Origin: Candidatus Nomurabacteria bacterium CG_4_10_14_0_2_um_filter_30_12
GTDB lineage: Bacteria > Patescibacteriota > Minisyncoccia > Phycocordibacterales > UBA9973
Reading direction: 5' to 3'
NCBI GenBank assembly: GCA_002792755.1
Contig: PFOY01000039.1
Span: 1-16,263, forward strand
Length of the DNA stretch: 16,263 bases
Position 1 is the stretch's first letter. Each line of letters starts with the position of its first letter. Of the stretch, positions 1 through 7,227 are shown in pieces. A program made the translations under genes and the position numbers. A model generated the notes under the pieces. It was given only the letters and a program-made list of their open reading frames with translations, had not been told where the DNA came from and did not search any database.

Positions 1-437
1 AGATGGGAAATATATTTTTTTTGAACAACAAAACCACCTAAGAATTTTAAAAAATCTTCTTTTTTTTCTACTTCCCCTTTTTCTTCTAAATGTTCTATTG
101 GGTGTGCTTCAGGAGTAAATTCAAAATGCCCACGTATTTCTCCATCTTTAAAAACACGTAAATGATATTGATCTTGAAAATCTGTTAATTTCCTCCAACT
201 TAGAACCTGACCATTGTCTGTCCAGGCAACAAAGTGATTACCAAAACCCCAATTGGAGTGTAAATGTAGCTTGAGCTCTTCTAATGTTTTTCCTTTAGCA
301 AGCCATCCAATATGATATTTCTGCCTTTGTATTTGATGATGAATAATGCCATATTTCAAGAGAAATTTCTGAACAGGTATAAAAAATCCATATATAAAGT
401 GCCAGAATTTTAATTTAATTTTATCAAAAAAAGTCAT
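1..437 (-). CDS. hypothetical protein, truncated by the left window edge
   Basis: An open frame of about 145 codons runs from an ATG at 437 leftwards off the window, so the C-terminus and stop are not visible. The N-terminus (MTFFDKIKLKFWHFIYGFF...) is basic and aromatic-rich, possibly amphipathic or membrane-associated. The rest is soluble-looking, with the segments SNWGFGNHFVAWTDNGQ and RVFKDGEIRGHFEFTPE followed by a Glu/Lys-rich stretch. I do not recognise a named family. The start is supported by an extended -10 (TGG-TATAGT) exactly 6 nt upstream, the same arrangement as at other genes here. It is divergent from the DsbA-like gene, with both promoters inside 60 bp. Function unknown. Confidence 0.7.
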   Translation of the reverse strand, partial: MTFFDKIKLKFWHFIYGFFIPVQKFLLKYGIIHHQIQRQKYHIGWLAKGKTLEELKLHLHSNWGFGNHFVAWTDNGQVLSWRKLTDFQDQYHLRVFKDGEIRGHFEFTPEAHPIEHLEEKGEVEKKEDFLKFLGGFVVQKKYISH

Positions 438-443
438 GCATTT

Positions 444-452
444 ACTATACCA
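444..452 (-). promoter_or_regulatory. extended -10 promoter of the left-end hypothetical gene
   Basis: On the minus strand TGG-TATAGT is followed by 6 nt (AAATGC) and the ATG at 437. The predicted transcription start is the A of the ATG. No convincing -35 is seen, as is common with a TGn extended -10. Confidence 0.6.
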
Positions 453-463
453 TATATTTTAAA

Positions 464-491
464 TTGACAGAATAAATTAAAAACATATAAT
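464..491 (+). promoter_or_regulatory. consensus promoter of the DsbA-like gene
   Basis: TTGACA (464-469), a 16-nt spacer and TATAAT (486-491) form a near-perfect sigma70-type promoter. Only 6 nt (TAGTAA) separate the -10 from the ATG at 498, so the transcript should begin at or within 1-2 nt of the start codon. This is the clearest of the leaderless-type promoters in the window. Confidence 0.85.
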
Positions 492-497
492 TAGTAA

Positions 498-1319
498 ATG
501 GAAACAGAAAAAAAATTAGAGACACAAACACAAAATGAACCAAAAGAAGTTGAAAAAATTATTGTAGAAAATCTAGATAAAAACAAATTATCAATCCCTA
601 TGGCTATCATAGTGGCTGGAATATTAATAGCTGGAGCAATATATTTTTCTTCAATTTCATCTAAAAATACATCAACGAGTAATAATGGATTAGCTATAAC
701 AAGTCTAACCCCAGTGTCTAAAGAAGACAGGACTATCGGTAACCAAAAAGCAAAAGTCACAATCATTATGTATGAGGATTTTCAATGTCCCTTCTGTGGA
801 GCAGTTACTGGGTTAGAACTTAATTCACCCGCAATGCAACCCGTAATACAATACTTAAAAGAAAAAGATCCAAGTTGGACTCCTTATATTCCAGAAATTA
901 TGAATAATTATGTTAAAAATAGAGATGTTTTATTAGTATATAGAGATTTTACATTTTTAGGCACAGAATCCACAAAATCAGCAGAAGCTGCTAGATGTGC
1001 AGGAGATCAAAATAAATTCTGGGAATATCATGATTATCTTTACTCTCACCAAAATGGAGAAAACAAAGGAGGATTTTCTGATATTAATTTAAAATCTTTT
1101 GCAAAAAATCTTAACCTAGAAACTACATCTTTTAATAAATGTCTTGATGAAAGTAAATATGCACAAGCTGTAGCAGACTCTAAAGAAGAAGGAGTAAATG
1201 CAGGTGTAACTGGAACACCAAAAGGATTTATTTTGAGAGATGGTAAAATAGTAGGTACTATTGATGGTGCAGAATCTTTAACTACAGTTAAACAAAAAAT
1301 CGAAACTGCATTAAAATAA
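498..1319 (+). CDS. DsbA-family thiol:disulfide oxidoreductase, membrane-anchored
   Basis: 273 aa. A charged N-terminal tail (1-30) precedes one membrane segment (about 33-50), then a thioredoxin-fold domain outside the membrane. The active site is C97-P-F-C100 in MYEDFQCPFCG, and the cis-proline is in GVTGTPKGF (P241). Two further cysteines (C167, C215) lie in the inserted helical domain. The family catalyses disulfide formation or isomerisation in exported proteins; the architecture matches the anchored DsbA/BdbD-like thioredoxins (PF13462) of Gram-positive bacteria and CPR. The start at 498 is fixed by the promoter 6 nt upstream. The DedA-like gene follows after 65 nt and is probably co-transcribed. 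Family call firm; direction of the redox reaction not determinable. Confidence 0.92.
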   Translation: METEKKLETQTQNEPKEVEKIIVENLDKNKLSIPMAIIVAGILIAGAIYFSSISSKNTSTSNNGLAITSLTPVSKEDRTIGNQKAKVTIIMYEDFQCPFCGAVTGLELNSPAMQPVIQYLKEKDPSWTPYIPEIMNNYVKNRDVLLVYRDFTFLGTESTKSAEAARCAGDQNKFWEYHDYLYSHQNGENKGGFSDINLKSFAKNLNLETTSFNKCLDESKYAQAVADSKEEGVNAGVTGTPKGFILRDGKIVGTIDGAESLTTVKQKIETALK

Positions 1320-1325
1320 AAATAC

Positions 1326-1386
1326 TTGTCCCGTTATAAATTTCGTAAACGAGACAAAAATTATTAATTAAGATTTTTAATGGGAT
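1326..1386 (+). promoter_or_regulatory. CCCGTT start-codon hairpin leader (copy 1, DedA-like gene)
   Basis: Two mutually exclusive pairings share one 5' arm. Proximal: 1326-1335 (TTGTCCCGTT) with 1348-1357 (AACGAGACAA), 9 of 10 pairs, 12-nt loop. Distal: 1329-1341 with 1373-1385 (ending AATGGGA), 12 of 13 pairs including one G-U; it takes in the A of the ATG at 1385. The same layout precedes recG and rpmI. There is no -10 hexamer at the leaderless position and no Shine-Dalgarno beyond the GGG abutting the ATG. Regulatory role is inference. Confidence 0.6.
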
Positions 1387-1990
1387 GGATTTTTTATTAA
1401 ATATCGATCTTTCAGTATTAATCCAAACTATTAGTTATTTAGGTATATTTCTTATAATATTTGCTGAGTCTGGATTATTTTTTGGGTTTTTCTTGCCAGG
1501 AGATTCTTTATTATTCACAGCAGGACTTTTAGCTTCTCAAGGTTATTTTGATATTGCATTATTAATATTACTTATCACATTTGCTGCTATAACAGGTGAT
1601 CAAATTGGATATTTATTTGGTATCAAAATCGGACCTAAAATATTCACCCATGATGATTCATTTTTCTTTAAGAAAAAATATATAACAAATGCAGAAAATT
1701 TCTACCAAAAACATGGGAAAAAAGCTGTCTTAATAGCACGTTTTGTGCCGATTGTACGTACATTCATACCTATACTAGCTGGAGTAGGTAAAATGCATTA
1801 TAGAACATTCATTACATACAATATACTTGGGGGGTTAATATGGAGTGCATGTATAACATTACTAGGATATTTCTTGGGTCAACAAATTCCAAATGTTGAT
1901 AAATATTTAATACCTATAATATTACTTATAATATTAATCTCATTTTTACCTGCTATATTTTCGTACATATATAATAAATTAAAAACATAG
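1385..1990 (+). CDS. DedA-family (SNARE-associated/VTT domain) membrane protein
   Basis: 201 aa polytopic membrane protein. Family signatures are the ESGLFFGFFLPGD stretch (28-40), GDQIGYLFG (71-79) and the re-entrant/transporter motif RFVPIVRTFIPILAG (119-133), followed by two more hydrophobic segments (about 143-165 and 174-195). DedA proteins are inner-membrane proteins linked to undecaprenyl-phosphate or phospholipid flipping and proton-motive-force homeostasis. Length is normal for the family. It lies 65 nt after the DsbA-like gene, so probably in the same transcription unit, but its ATG sits at the foot of an inverted-repeat leader (1326-1386), suggesting separate translational control. 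Substrate not deducible. Confidence 0.92.
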   Translation: MDFLLNIDLSVLIQTISYLGIFLIIFAESGLFFGFFLPGDSLLFTAGLLASQGYFDIALLILLITFAAITGDQIGYLFGIKIGPKIFTHDDSFFFKKKYITNAENFYQKHGKKAVLIARFVPIVRTFIPILAGVGKMHYRTFITYNILGGLIWSACITLLGYFLGQQIPNVDKYLIPIILLIILISFLPAIFSYIYNKLKT

Positions 1991-2024
1991 AAATAATTTT
2001 TAAAATGCCTTGCACAGGAGTTTA

Positions 2025-2094
2025 GAAAATAAAAATGGTATTCCATTTATTATTTTCTTGAGCGACGAGCAGTTCGCTAGCGAAGCTTCGCTAG
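2025..2094. repeat. intergenic palindromic repeat (hairpin plus 18-bp palindrome)
   Basis: Between the DedA-like gene and the isomerase lies a long hairpin, 2025-2038 pairing with 2043-2057 (GAAAATAAAAATGG against its complement, one bulge, loop TATT). A GC-richer segment follows, containing GCGACGAGCAG (2062-2072) and the perfect 18-bp palindrome CTAGCGAAGCTTCGCTAG (2077-2094). Its composition stands out from the surrounding A/T. No run of T follows the hairpin, so it is not a classic terminator, though it could end DedA-like transcription. GCGACGARCAG recurs inside the mutase insertion at 11286-11296. Probably a dispersed repeat. Confidence 0.55.
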
Positions 2095-2153
2095 ATAGAT
2101 TGCATTATAAAAATTGATTTCTGTGTTTTTAATTTATTTATTTATTTTATATA

Positions 2154-2162
2154 TGCTAAAAT
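2154..2162 (+). promoter_or_regulatory. extended -10 promoter of the SIS isomerase gene
   Basis: TGC-TAAAAT followed by 6 nt (ATAGAG) and the ATG at 2169. The predicted transcription start is the A of the ATG. Upstream is a run of TTTA repeats (about 2132-2147) with no clear -35. Confidence 0.65.
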
Positions 2163-2168
2163 ATAGAG

Positions 2169-3134
2169 ATGTACGAATCCATAAAAAATTTTAATAAACA
2201 GTTTATATATGAACCTAAGATTATAAACGAAGACAATTTAGTCAAAAAATCTAATTTTATTGTAGTTGGCATGGGAGGTTCTGCTCTTGCTCCCCTTTTA
2301 TTAAAAAAATACAAACCAGAAATTAACATTATGATCCATAATAATTATGGATTACCTCAAATCAACAAAAAAGAATTAGAAAACAGTTTGATAATATTAA
2401 GTTCTTATTCTGGAAACACAGAAGAAGTACTAGACGCATTTCAAAAAGCAAAAGAAAATAATCTAAATATGGCTATAATATCTGTCGGTGGAAAATTATT
2501 ATCTTTGGCTAAAGAAAATGATATTCCTTATATAGAAATACCAAATACTGGTATTCAGCCCCGTATGGCTCTCGGTTATTCAACAAAAGCATTTCTTAAA
2601 CTTATTGGAGATGAAAATGGATTAAAAGAAATTAGTAAATTATCTGAAATTCTTGATCCAACTGATTATGAAGAAAATGGCAAAATTTTGGCTCAAAAAT
2701 TAAAAAATTATGTTCCAATTATTTATACATCAAGTAATAATTTATCTATAGTTTATAATTGGAAAATTAAATTGAATGAAACTGGTAAAATTCCAGCTTT
2801 CTACAATGTTCTTCCAGAATTAAATCACAACGAAATGACTGGTTTCGATGCAGTAGAATCAACTAGAGAATTAAGTAATAAATTTTATTTTATTATTTTA
2901 AAAGACGAAGAAGATGATAAAAGAATACTAAATAGAATGAATATATTAGAAAAATTATATAAAGATCGGAACCTAAAAGTTGAAATAATAGAAATCAATG
3001 GAGAAAATATTTGGCATAAAATATTCTCTTCACTCATTCTAGCAGACTTCACAGCATATTACACAGCATTAGAATATGGACAAGATCCAAAGCAAGTCCC
3101 CATGGTAGAAGAACTTAAAAAACTTATTGCTTAA
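2169..3134 (+). CDS. bifunctional phosphoglucose/phosphomannose isomerase (SIS domain)
   Basis: 321 aa, the usual size for archaeal/CPR-type bifunctional PGI/PMI (TIGR02128-like). It interconverts glucose-6-P or mannose-6-P with fructose-6-P in the cytoplasm. The first SIS half carries GMGGSA (34-39) and the phosphate-binding SSYSGNTEE (78-86). The second half has PELNHNEMTGF (216-226), which holds the probable catalytic Glu (E217) and a conserved His (H220), and the C-terminal helix region ending near EYGQDPKQVPMVEELK. The start is fixed by a TGC-TAAAAT promoter 6 nt upstream. It is monocistronic between a repeat and a convergent tRNA. The phosphohexomutase at 10820 would work on neighbouring steps of the same hexose-phosphate pool. 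Confidence 0.9.
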   Translation: MYESIKNFNKQFIYEPKIINEDNLVKKSNFIVVGMGGSALAPLLLKKYKPEINIMIHNNYGLPQINKKELENSLIILSSYSGNTEEVLDAFQKAKENNLNMAIISVGGKLLSLAKENDIPYIEIPNTGIQPRMALGYSTKAFLKLIGDENGLKEISKLSEILDPTDYEENGKILAQKLKNYVPIIYTSSNNLSIVYNWKIKLNETGKIPAFYNVLPELNHNEMTGFDAVESTRELSNKFYFIILKDEEDDKRILNRMNILEKLYKDRNLKVEIIEINGENIWHKIFSSLILADFTAYYTALEYGQDPKQVPMVEELKKLIA

Positions 3135-3139
3135 AAAAT

Positions 3140-3229
3140 TGGCGGAAGGTATGGGATTCGAACCCATGAGCCTTTTTAAAGAGGCCACGGTTTAGCAAAC
3201 CGTTCTGTTAACCGCTCCAGCAACCTTCC
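3140..3229 (-). tRNA. tRNA-Ser(GCT), class II with encoded CCA
   Basis: Read on the minus strand: acceptor GGAAGGT / ACCTTCC, D-stem CTG/CAG, anticodon stem-loop ACGGT-TTGCTAA-ACCGT (anticodon GCT, decoding AGC/AGT), long variable arm GGCCTCTTTAAAAAGGCTC, T-arm ATGGG-TTCGAAT-CCCAT, discriminator G and a genomically encoded CCA. The long variable arm and G73 are serine identity features. It lies 5 nt beyond the isomerase stop (convergent) and its 5' end is only 6 nt downstream of the homing endonuclease stop codon. Confidence 0.95.
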
Positions 3230-3235
3230 ATTTGG

Positions 3236-4273
3236 TTACTTTAACATATTCTTACTTTTTTTCCATTTTTTAATTTTCTTTAAATGTTTTTGATTATTTG
3301 AACTAACCTCTTGTATATATTTAAGAACATATTGGCTCTCTACTATACGTATATCTCTATAGTGCTTATTTATGATAACCTTAATTCCCAAATCTCCTAA
3401 AATTTCAGCGACAGATGATATAAGAGGCTTAGATGCACTTATAAAAGCTATTTTAAAATAAAAATACTTTTTACCATTAACTATATATGAATTGTTGTAA
3501 AAGCAACCGTCAGTATCTATAAGCCCTCGAATGCATGCTTTAGAAAAATCTTGATTTTCTTTAATCCAGTTAGGTATATCTATCTGTTGTTTAATTTTAT
3601 TACCTTTTACTAATCCAATTTCTTGACAGAAATCAACCATTTGTTTTCTGTTAATGACAATTCGAACAGCCTTAGCATCTTTATGCTTATATACCATAGG
3701 AACAACATTGAATAATTTATTTATAATTTTACTTACAAATATTATGTATTGTTTTTCAACACTAGAAAGTGTAACAGTGATGTAAAATTGATTTACACCT
3801 CCATCTCCTAACATAATACCCACAAACTCAGCAAGCAAATTATCCTTTGTGGGAATTTTTATTTTTATCAGAGACTGAAATCCTCTAGGGTTTTCCTTGT
3901 ATTGTCCTGTATTTTTCCACCATTTTTCCCATCTTTCTTTACGATATTCTTCATTTATAGGCACCTTTCCATATTTCGCCATTACTGCACGTCCTCCACT
4001 CTTACTTATCTTTTTCAAATGACCATCCCAGTTAATAATAATATTATCCTTTGGAATCTTTAACCTACTCAGTTTTGATATCATTTTAGCCGCTTTTTCA
4101 GACATGGTAAATTTTTCTCTCACCCATTCAGCGAGAGTTCTTGGATGTACTTTTAGTTTGTGCGCAAATACAGACCATGTTAAGTTTAAAACCTCCTTAG
4201 AATGTAAAATAAATTTACTTTGAACTCCTTCTTTATTAAATTTTATCCTATTAGTAATTAACGGCTCAGCCAT
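3236..4273 (-). CDS. free-standing LAGLIDADG homing endonuclease with N-terminal helix-turn-helix
   Basis: 345 aa from the ATG at 4273. The N-terminal part (about 25-70, including FAHKLKVHPRTLAEWVREKF) resembles a helix-turn-helix. The C-terminal domain has two LAGLIDADG helices, AEFVGIMLGDGG (148-159, D157) and ACIRGLIDTDG (246-256, D255), with both catalytic acids present, so it looks active. Such enzymes cut long specific DNA sites and spread by gene conversion. An in-frame ATG at 4447 would run antisense through tRNA-Ser(ACT); the 4273 start is preferred because TATAAT lies exactly 6 nt upstream. The gene sits between two serine tRNAs, and its last codons overlap the apparent promoter of tRNA-Ser(GCT). 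No host gene, intein or intron is visible around it. Confidence 0.92.
   Translation of the reverse strand: MAEPLITNRIKFNKEGVQSKFILHSKEVLNLTWSVFAHKLKVHPRTLAEWVREKFTMSEKAAKMISKLSRLKIPKDNIIINWDGHLKKISKSGGRAVMAKYGKVPINEEYRKERWEKWWKNTGQYKENPRGFQSLIKIKIPTKDNLLAEFVGIMLGDGGVNQFYITVTLSSVEKQYIIFVSKIINKLFNVVPMVYKHKDAKAVRIVINRKQMVDFCQEIGLVKGNKIKQQIDIPNWIKENQDFSKACIRGLIDTDGCFYNNSYIVNGKKYFYFKIAFISASKPLISSVAEILGDLGIKVIINKHYRDIRIVESQYVLKYIQEVSSNNQKHLKKIKKWKKSKNMLK
3238..3246 (-). promoter_or_regulatory. putative promoter of tRNA-Ser(GCT) inside the endonuclease 3' end
   Basis: On the minus strand TGT-TAAAGT (overlapping the last codons and stop of the endonuclease) is followed by 6 nt to a predicted start at 3231, two nucleotides before the mature tRNA 5' end at 3229. 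Same geometry as the protein-gene promoters here; TAAAGT is one base off TAAAAT. Confidence 0.4.
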
Positions 4274-4279
4274 GTATCT

Positions 4280-4285
4280 ATTATA
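4280..4285 (-). promoter_or_regulatory. -10 element of the homing endonuclease gene
   Basis: TATAAT on the minus strand, then 6 nt (AGATAC), then the ATG at 4273. It supports the internal start rather than the longer frame that would cross the tRNA. Confidence 0.65.
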
Positions 4286-4304
4286 CACTAATATAAAAAT
4301 AATA

Positions 4305-4310
4305 TATAGT
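4305..4310 (+). promoter_or_regulatory. putative -10 element of tRNA-Ser(ACT)
   Basis: TATAGT followed by ATATCT places the transcription start near 4317, giving a 5-nt precursor leader before the tRNA 5' end at 4322. It is divergent from the endonuclease promoter. Confidence 0.35.
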
Positions 4311-4321
4311 ATATCTATAAA

Positions 4322-4408
4322 GGATAGATGTGTGAGTGGCTTAAACAAGCAGTTTACTAAACTGCCGTCCCCTAAAAAGGACCGTGGGTTCGAATCCCAC
4401 TCTATCCG
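4322..4408 (+). tRNA. class II serine tRNA with unusual anticodon ACT
   Basis: Acceptor GGATAGA / TCTATCC with discriminator G; anticodon stem-loop GCAGT-TTACTAA-ACTGC; long variable arm with stem GTCC/GGAC; T-arm GTGGG-TTCGAAT-CCCAC. All stems pair, and variable arm and G73 fit serine. Positions 34-36 read ACT, cognate to AGT, where bacteria normally have GCT; the normal tRNA-Ser(GCT) lies at 3140-3229. CCA is not encoded (GCAT follows the acceptor stem). The recG leader starts 5 nt further on, so tRNA and recG may share a transcript. It may be functional or a decayed duplicate. Confidence 0.85.
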
Positions 4409-4413
4409 CATGG

Positions 4414-4498
4414 ATCCCGTTAGAAATTTTTTAATTAACGGAATCACAATATTAAAATTAACAATAGAAATCTAAAGATTTCCTATTTCTAACGGGAT
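4414..4498 (+). promoter_or_regulatory. CCCGTT start-codon hairpin leader (copy 2, recG)
   Basis: A perfect 14-bp inverted repeat: ATCCCGTTAGAAAT (4414-4427) with ATTTCTAACGGGAT (4485-4498), whose last two bases are the A and T of the recG ATG (4497). The same 5' arm can instead pair nearby: CCGTTA (4417-4422) with TAACGG (4436-4441). A further small hairpin GAAATC-TAAA-GATTTC lies inside the loop. So the start codon can be either locked in the distal stem or freed by the proximal one. It is the best-paired of three such leaders in the window (others at 1326-1386 and 12834-12938). Confidence 0.7.
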
Positions 4499-6659
4499 GG
4501 AATTATCAGATAAACTTGAGACAAAATTTCGCTTAGATATAAATCAGAAAAAAGCTTTACATAAGTTAAATCTTTTTTCTGTTCATGACTTACTATTTCA
4601 CTTCCCTGTGAGGTATAGCGACATGAGTGAAATAAAAAAAATAATAGAATTAGTTCCAGGAGAGATTTCTACGGTTTGTGGAAAAATTTCAAACTTAAAA
4701 ACAAAAAAGGGTTTTAAGTCTAAAATACCTATGGGTGAAGCAGAGATAGAAGATTTATCTGGAAAAATAAAAATCACTTGGTTTCATCAAGCGTATTTAG
4801 CAAAAATGATTCACGAAGGAGATAATGTAAAACTTACAGGTAAAGTAACAGAAAGTAAATATGGATTATATTTAGCAAATCCAGAATTTGAAAAAACAAG
4901 CCTTATGCCAATAGATTCCCATGATTCTTTGTTTACAAAAGGAAATATGGACAATCAAGGATATTCATTCCCTATTTACCATGAAACAAAAGGAATAACT
5001 TCTAAGTGGTTTTATCATACAATAGAAAAAATATTAAGAGACAAAACATTAGATAACATAGAAGATTATATTCCAAAAGATATTCTTAAAAAATATAATT
5101 TACCCACATTAAAAACTTCTCTAGTATGGATTCATAAACCAAAAAACAAAAAGGATGCAGAATCTGCTAGAAAAAGATTCGCATTCGAAGAAGTTTTTTG
5201 TATCCAATTAGAACGCCAACATGACAAATTAGAATATAGAAAAAACAAATCTTTTCAAATAAAAACAAAAGAGAAAGAAAAAGATGAATTTGTAAAACGC
5301 TTCCCTTTCACTCCTACTGACTCTCAGAAGAAATCTATACAAACAATATTAAAAGATATGGGTAAAACTTTTCCAATGTCTAGACTCTTGGAAGGAGATG
5401 TCGGTAGTGGAAAGACGGCTGTCGCAGCTACAGCTGCATATACTACGGTTATACAAACACCAAATGGACAAGGATTTGGGAATTTGCAAGTAGCATATAT
5501 GGCTCCCACTGAGATATTAGCAGCTCAGCATTTTGAATCTTTTATACAATACTTTAGACATCTACCTATTAACATAGGGCTCATCACAGGCTCTGGTTGC
5601 CGCAAATTCCCTTCTAAGGTAAGCCCCGAGGGATGGACCAACATATCTCGCACACAACTTTTAAAATGGACAGCTGAGGGAACAATACCAATATTGATAG
5701 GTACACATGCACTCATTCAAAAAACTGTTAAATTTAAAAACCTAGCATTAGTCATAATAGACGAACAACATAGATTTGGAACAGCACAAAGAAGAAAACT
5801 TGTAAGAAAAGACAACATAGCACCTCATCTACTTTCTATGACAGCGACACCTATTCCACGCACACTAGCCCTCACAATATATGGTGACTTAGATTTATCA
5901 TTACTTAACGAAATGCCAGCTGGTAGAAAACAAATAATCACAGAAATAATTACTCCAAATAAACGTGAAGAAACTTATGAGGAAATAAGAAAAGAATTAA
6001 AAAATGGTAGACAACTTTACGTCATTTGTCCAAGAATTTTTGAACCAGATCCTGAAAAAGAATTAGCACTTAATGTAAAATCTACAGTATCTGAAGCAAA
6101 ACGATTAAAAAAAGAAGTATTCCAAGAATATGAAATAGGAATACTTCATTCAAAAATAAGTAAAGAAAAAAAAGAAGAAGTAATGAAAGATTTTACTGAA
6201 AATAATATCCAAATATTATGTGCTACATCTGTAATTGAAGTCGGTATAAATGTATCTAATGCAACAATGATAATAATAGAGGGAGCAGAAAGATTTGGTC
6301 TTGCACAACTCCACCAACTTCGTGGACGAGTGATAAGAAGCAACCATCAAGCATATTGTTATATTTTTGCTGATGCAAAATCTGACAAGACTATTCAAAG
6401 ATTAAAAGCACTCAAAACTGCAAAAAATGGTTTTGAATTAGCAGAATTAGATCTCACACTTCGTGGCTCTGGCGAGCTTGGAGGTACTAAACAATGGGGT
6501 ATTTCTGATCTTGGAATGGAAGCAATAAAAAATTTGAAAATGGTGGAAGCTGCCCGCACTGAAGCAATACGTTTAATAGACGAGGACTCAGAACTAACAA
6601 AATATCCCCTTTTGAAAAATAAAGTAAAAGAGAAGGCGGGAGAATTTCATTTCGAGTAA
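4497..6659 (+). CDS. recG: ATP-dependent DNA helicase RecG
   Basis: 720 aa. It remodels stalled replication forks and Holliday junctions. The N-terminal wedge/OB domain (about 1-200) includes LLFHFPVRYSDMSEI. The SF2 helicase core has Q-like TDSQKKSI (274-281), Walker A GDVGSGKT (300-307), APTE (336-339), DEQH (422-425), TATPIPRTLA (449-458), VGINV (582-586) and motif VI QLRGRVIR (607-614). The C-terminal block LRGSGELGGTKQWG is RecG-specific. Motif VI normally reads GRVGR, so I613 replaces a glycine. The protein is slightly longer than typical (about 680-700). The start is the ATG at the foot of the inverted-repeat leader. It converges with the hypothetical gene at 6676, only 16 nt apart. 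Confidence 0.96.
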   Translation: MELSDKLETKFRLDINQKKALHKLNLFSVHDLLFHFPVRYSDMSEIKKIIELVPGEISTVCGKISNLKTKKGFKSKIPMGEAEIEDLSGKIKITWFHQAYLAKMIHEGDNVKLTGKVTESKYGLYLANPEFEKTSLMPIDSHDSLFTKGNMDNQGYSFPIYHETKGITSKWFYHTIEKILRDKTLDNIEDYIPKDILKKYNLPTLKTSLVWIHKPKNKKDAESARKRFAFEEVFCIQLERQHDKLEYRKNKSFQIKTKEKEKDEFVKRFPFTPTDSQKKSIQTILKDMGKTFPMSRLLEGDVGSGKTAVAATAAYTTVIQTPNGQGFGNLQVAYMAPTEILAAQHFESFIQYFRHLPINIGLITGSGCRKFPSKVSPEGWTNISRTQLLKWTAEGTIPILIGTHALIQKTVKFKNLALVIIDEQHRFGTAQRRKLVRKDNIAPHLLSMTATPIPRTLALTIYGDLDLSLLNEMPAGRKQIITEIITPNKREETYEEIRKELKNGRQLYVICPRIFEPDPEKELALNVKSTVSEAKRLKKEVFQEYEIGILHSKISKEKKEEVMKDFTENNIQILCATSVIEVGINVSNATMIIIEGAERFGLAQLHQLRGRVIRSNHQAYCYIFADAKSDKTIQRLKALKTAKNGFELAELDLTLRGSGELGGTKQWGISDLGMEAIKNLKMVEAARTEAIRLIDEDSELTKYPLLKNKVKEKAGEFHFE

Positions 6660-6675
6660 ATAATTTAAAAAAGTA

Positions 6676-7161
6676 TTAATATTTTTTTGCTTTCTTGCTT
6701 AAATCATCTAACTTTTCAACAGGACTTTTTTTATCTTCTTTTGTTCTTTCATATTCTCTACTTTCTGAAACAAGAGAACCACCTGTTGTATTAAAAGAGG
6801 CTAAATCACCTAAACCAGCTAAAACCATCCTCAAAATGTGAACACTTTTTTTTCCAATTCCTTCTAATCTTGAAAGAATTTTTTTTGAATCCGGTGTTTC
6901 TTCAACAATTTTTATTAATTCTAAAACATCATCTATCGCGTTTTCAAAATCCCCTACTGTAGGCTGTCCATACTCTATTCTATCTACATATTCACCCCAA
7001 TGAAGAGAATCTCTCTTCCTCCCTACAACTTTTGGTATAGTACCATATTCATTTCTACCAAGTCTGGCAGCTATTAATTTAAAAATCTCTTCATCAGACA
7101 ATTTTCGATTTTTATTCTCTATTGAAGAATCATTTTTGATTTTATTTAAATTTTCATTCAT
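6676..7161 (-). CDS. hypothetical protein, soluble, with a short GIGKK-type motif
   Basis: 161 aa from the ATG at 7161; a longer 175-aa form from 7203 would add a hydrophobic stretch (MLYNNIINNLTLFF) that looks untranslated. A TATAAT at 7192-7197 would give a short leader to the 7161 start. The protein is charged. A central segment has GRKRDSLHWGEYVDRIEYGQPTVGDFENAIDDVLELI, written here in parts as GRKRDSLHWGEYVDRI and EYGQPTVGDFENAIDDV. LSRLEGIGKKSVHILRMVL resembles a helix-hairpin-helix, and a Lys/Glu-rich tail ends the protein. No family recognised. It lies on the same strand downstream of tRNA-Ile and ftsH, and converges with recG. Real coding is likely given composition and length; function unknown. 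Confidence 0.7.
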   Translation of the reverse strand: MNENLNKIKNDSSIENKNRKLSDEEIFKLIAARLGRNEYGTIPKVVGRKRDSLHWGEYVDRIEYGQPTVGDFENAIDDVLELIKIVEETPDSKKILSRLEGIGKKSVHILRMVLAGLGDLASFNTTGGSLVSESREYERTKEDKKSPVEKLDDLSKKAKKY

Positions 7162-7227
7162 AAAAAATAAAGTTAAGTTATTAATAATATTATTATATAA
7201 CATAAGATATTAAATATCAAATTCTTG

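Noticed and set aside
2132..2147. TTTA tandem repeats as a possible regulatory microsatellite
   Set aside because: Four units in a very A/T-rich intergenic region; too little to claim phase variation.
4274..4447. Longer homing endonuclease frame starting at 4447
   Set aside because: The extra 58 codons run antisense through a well-formed tRNA-Ser and the recG leader, while TATAAT sits exactly 6 nt before the internal ATG at 4273.
4272..4475. Small plus-strand open frame across tRNA-Ser(ACT)
   Set aside because: It overlaps the tRNA and the recG leader and has no protein-like composition; a chance frame, as are frames opposite recG, ftsH and the mutase.
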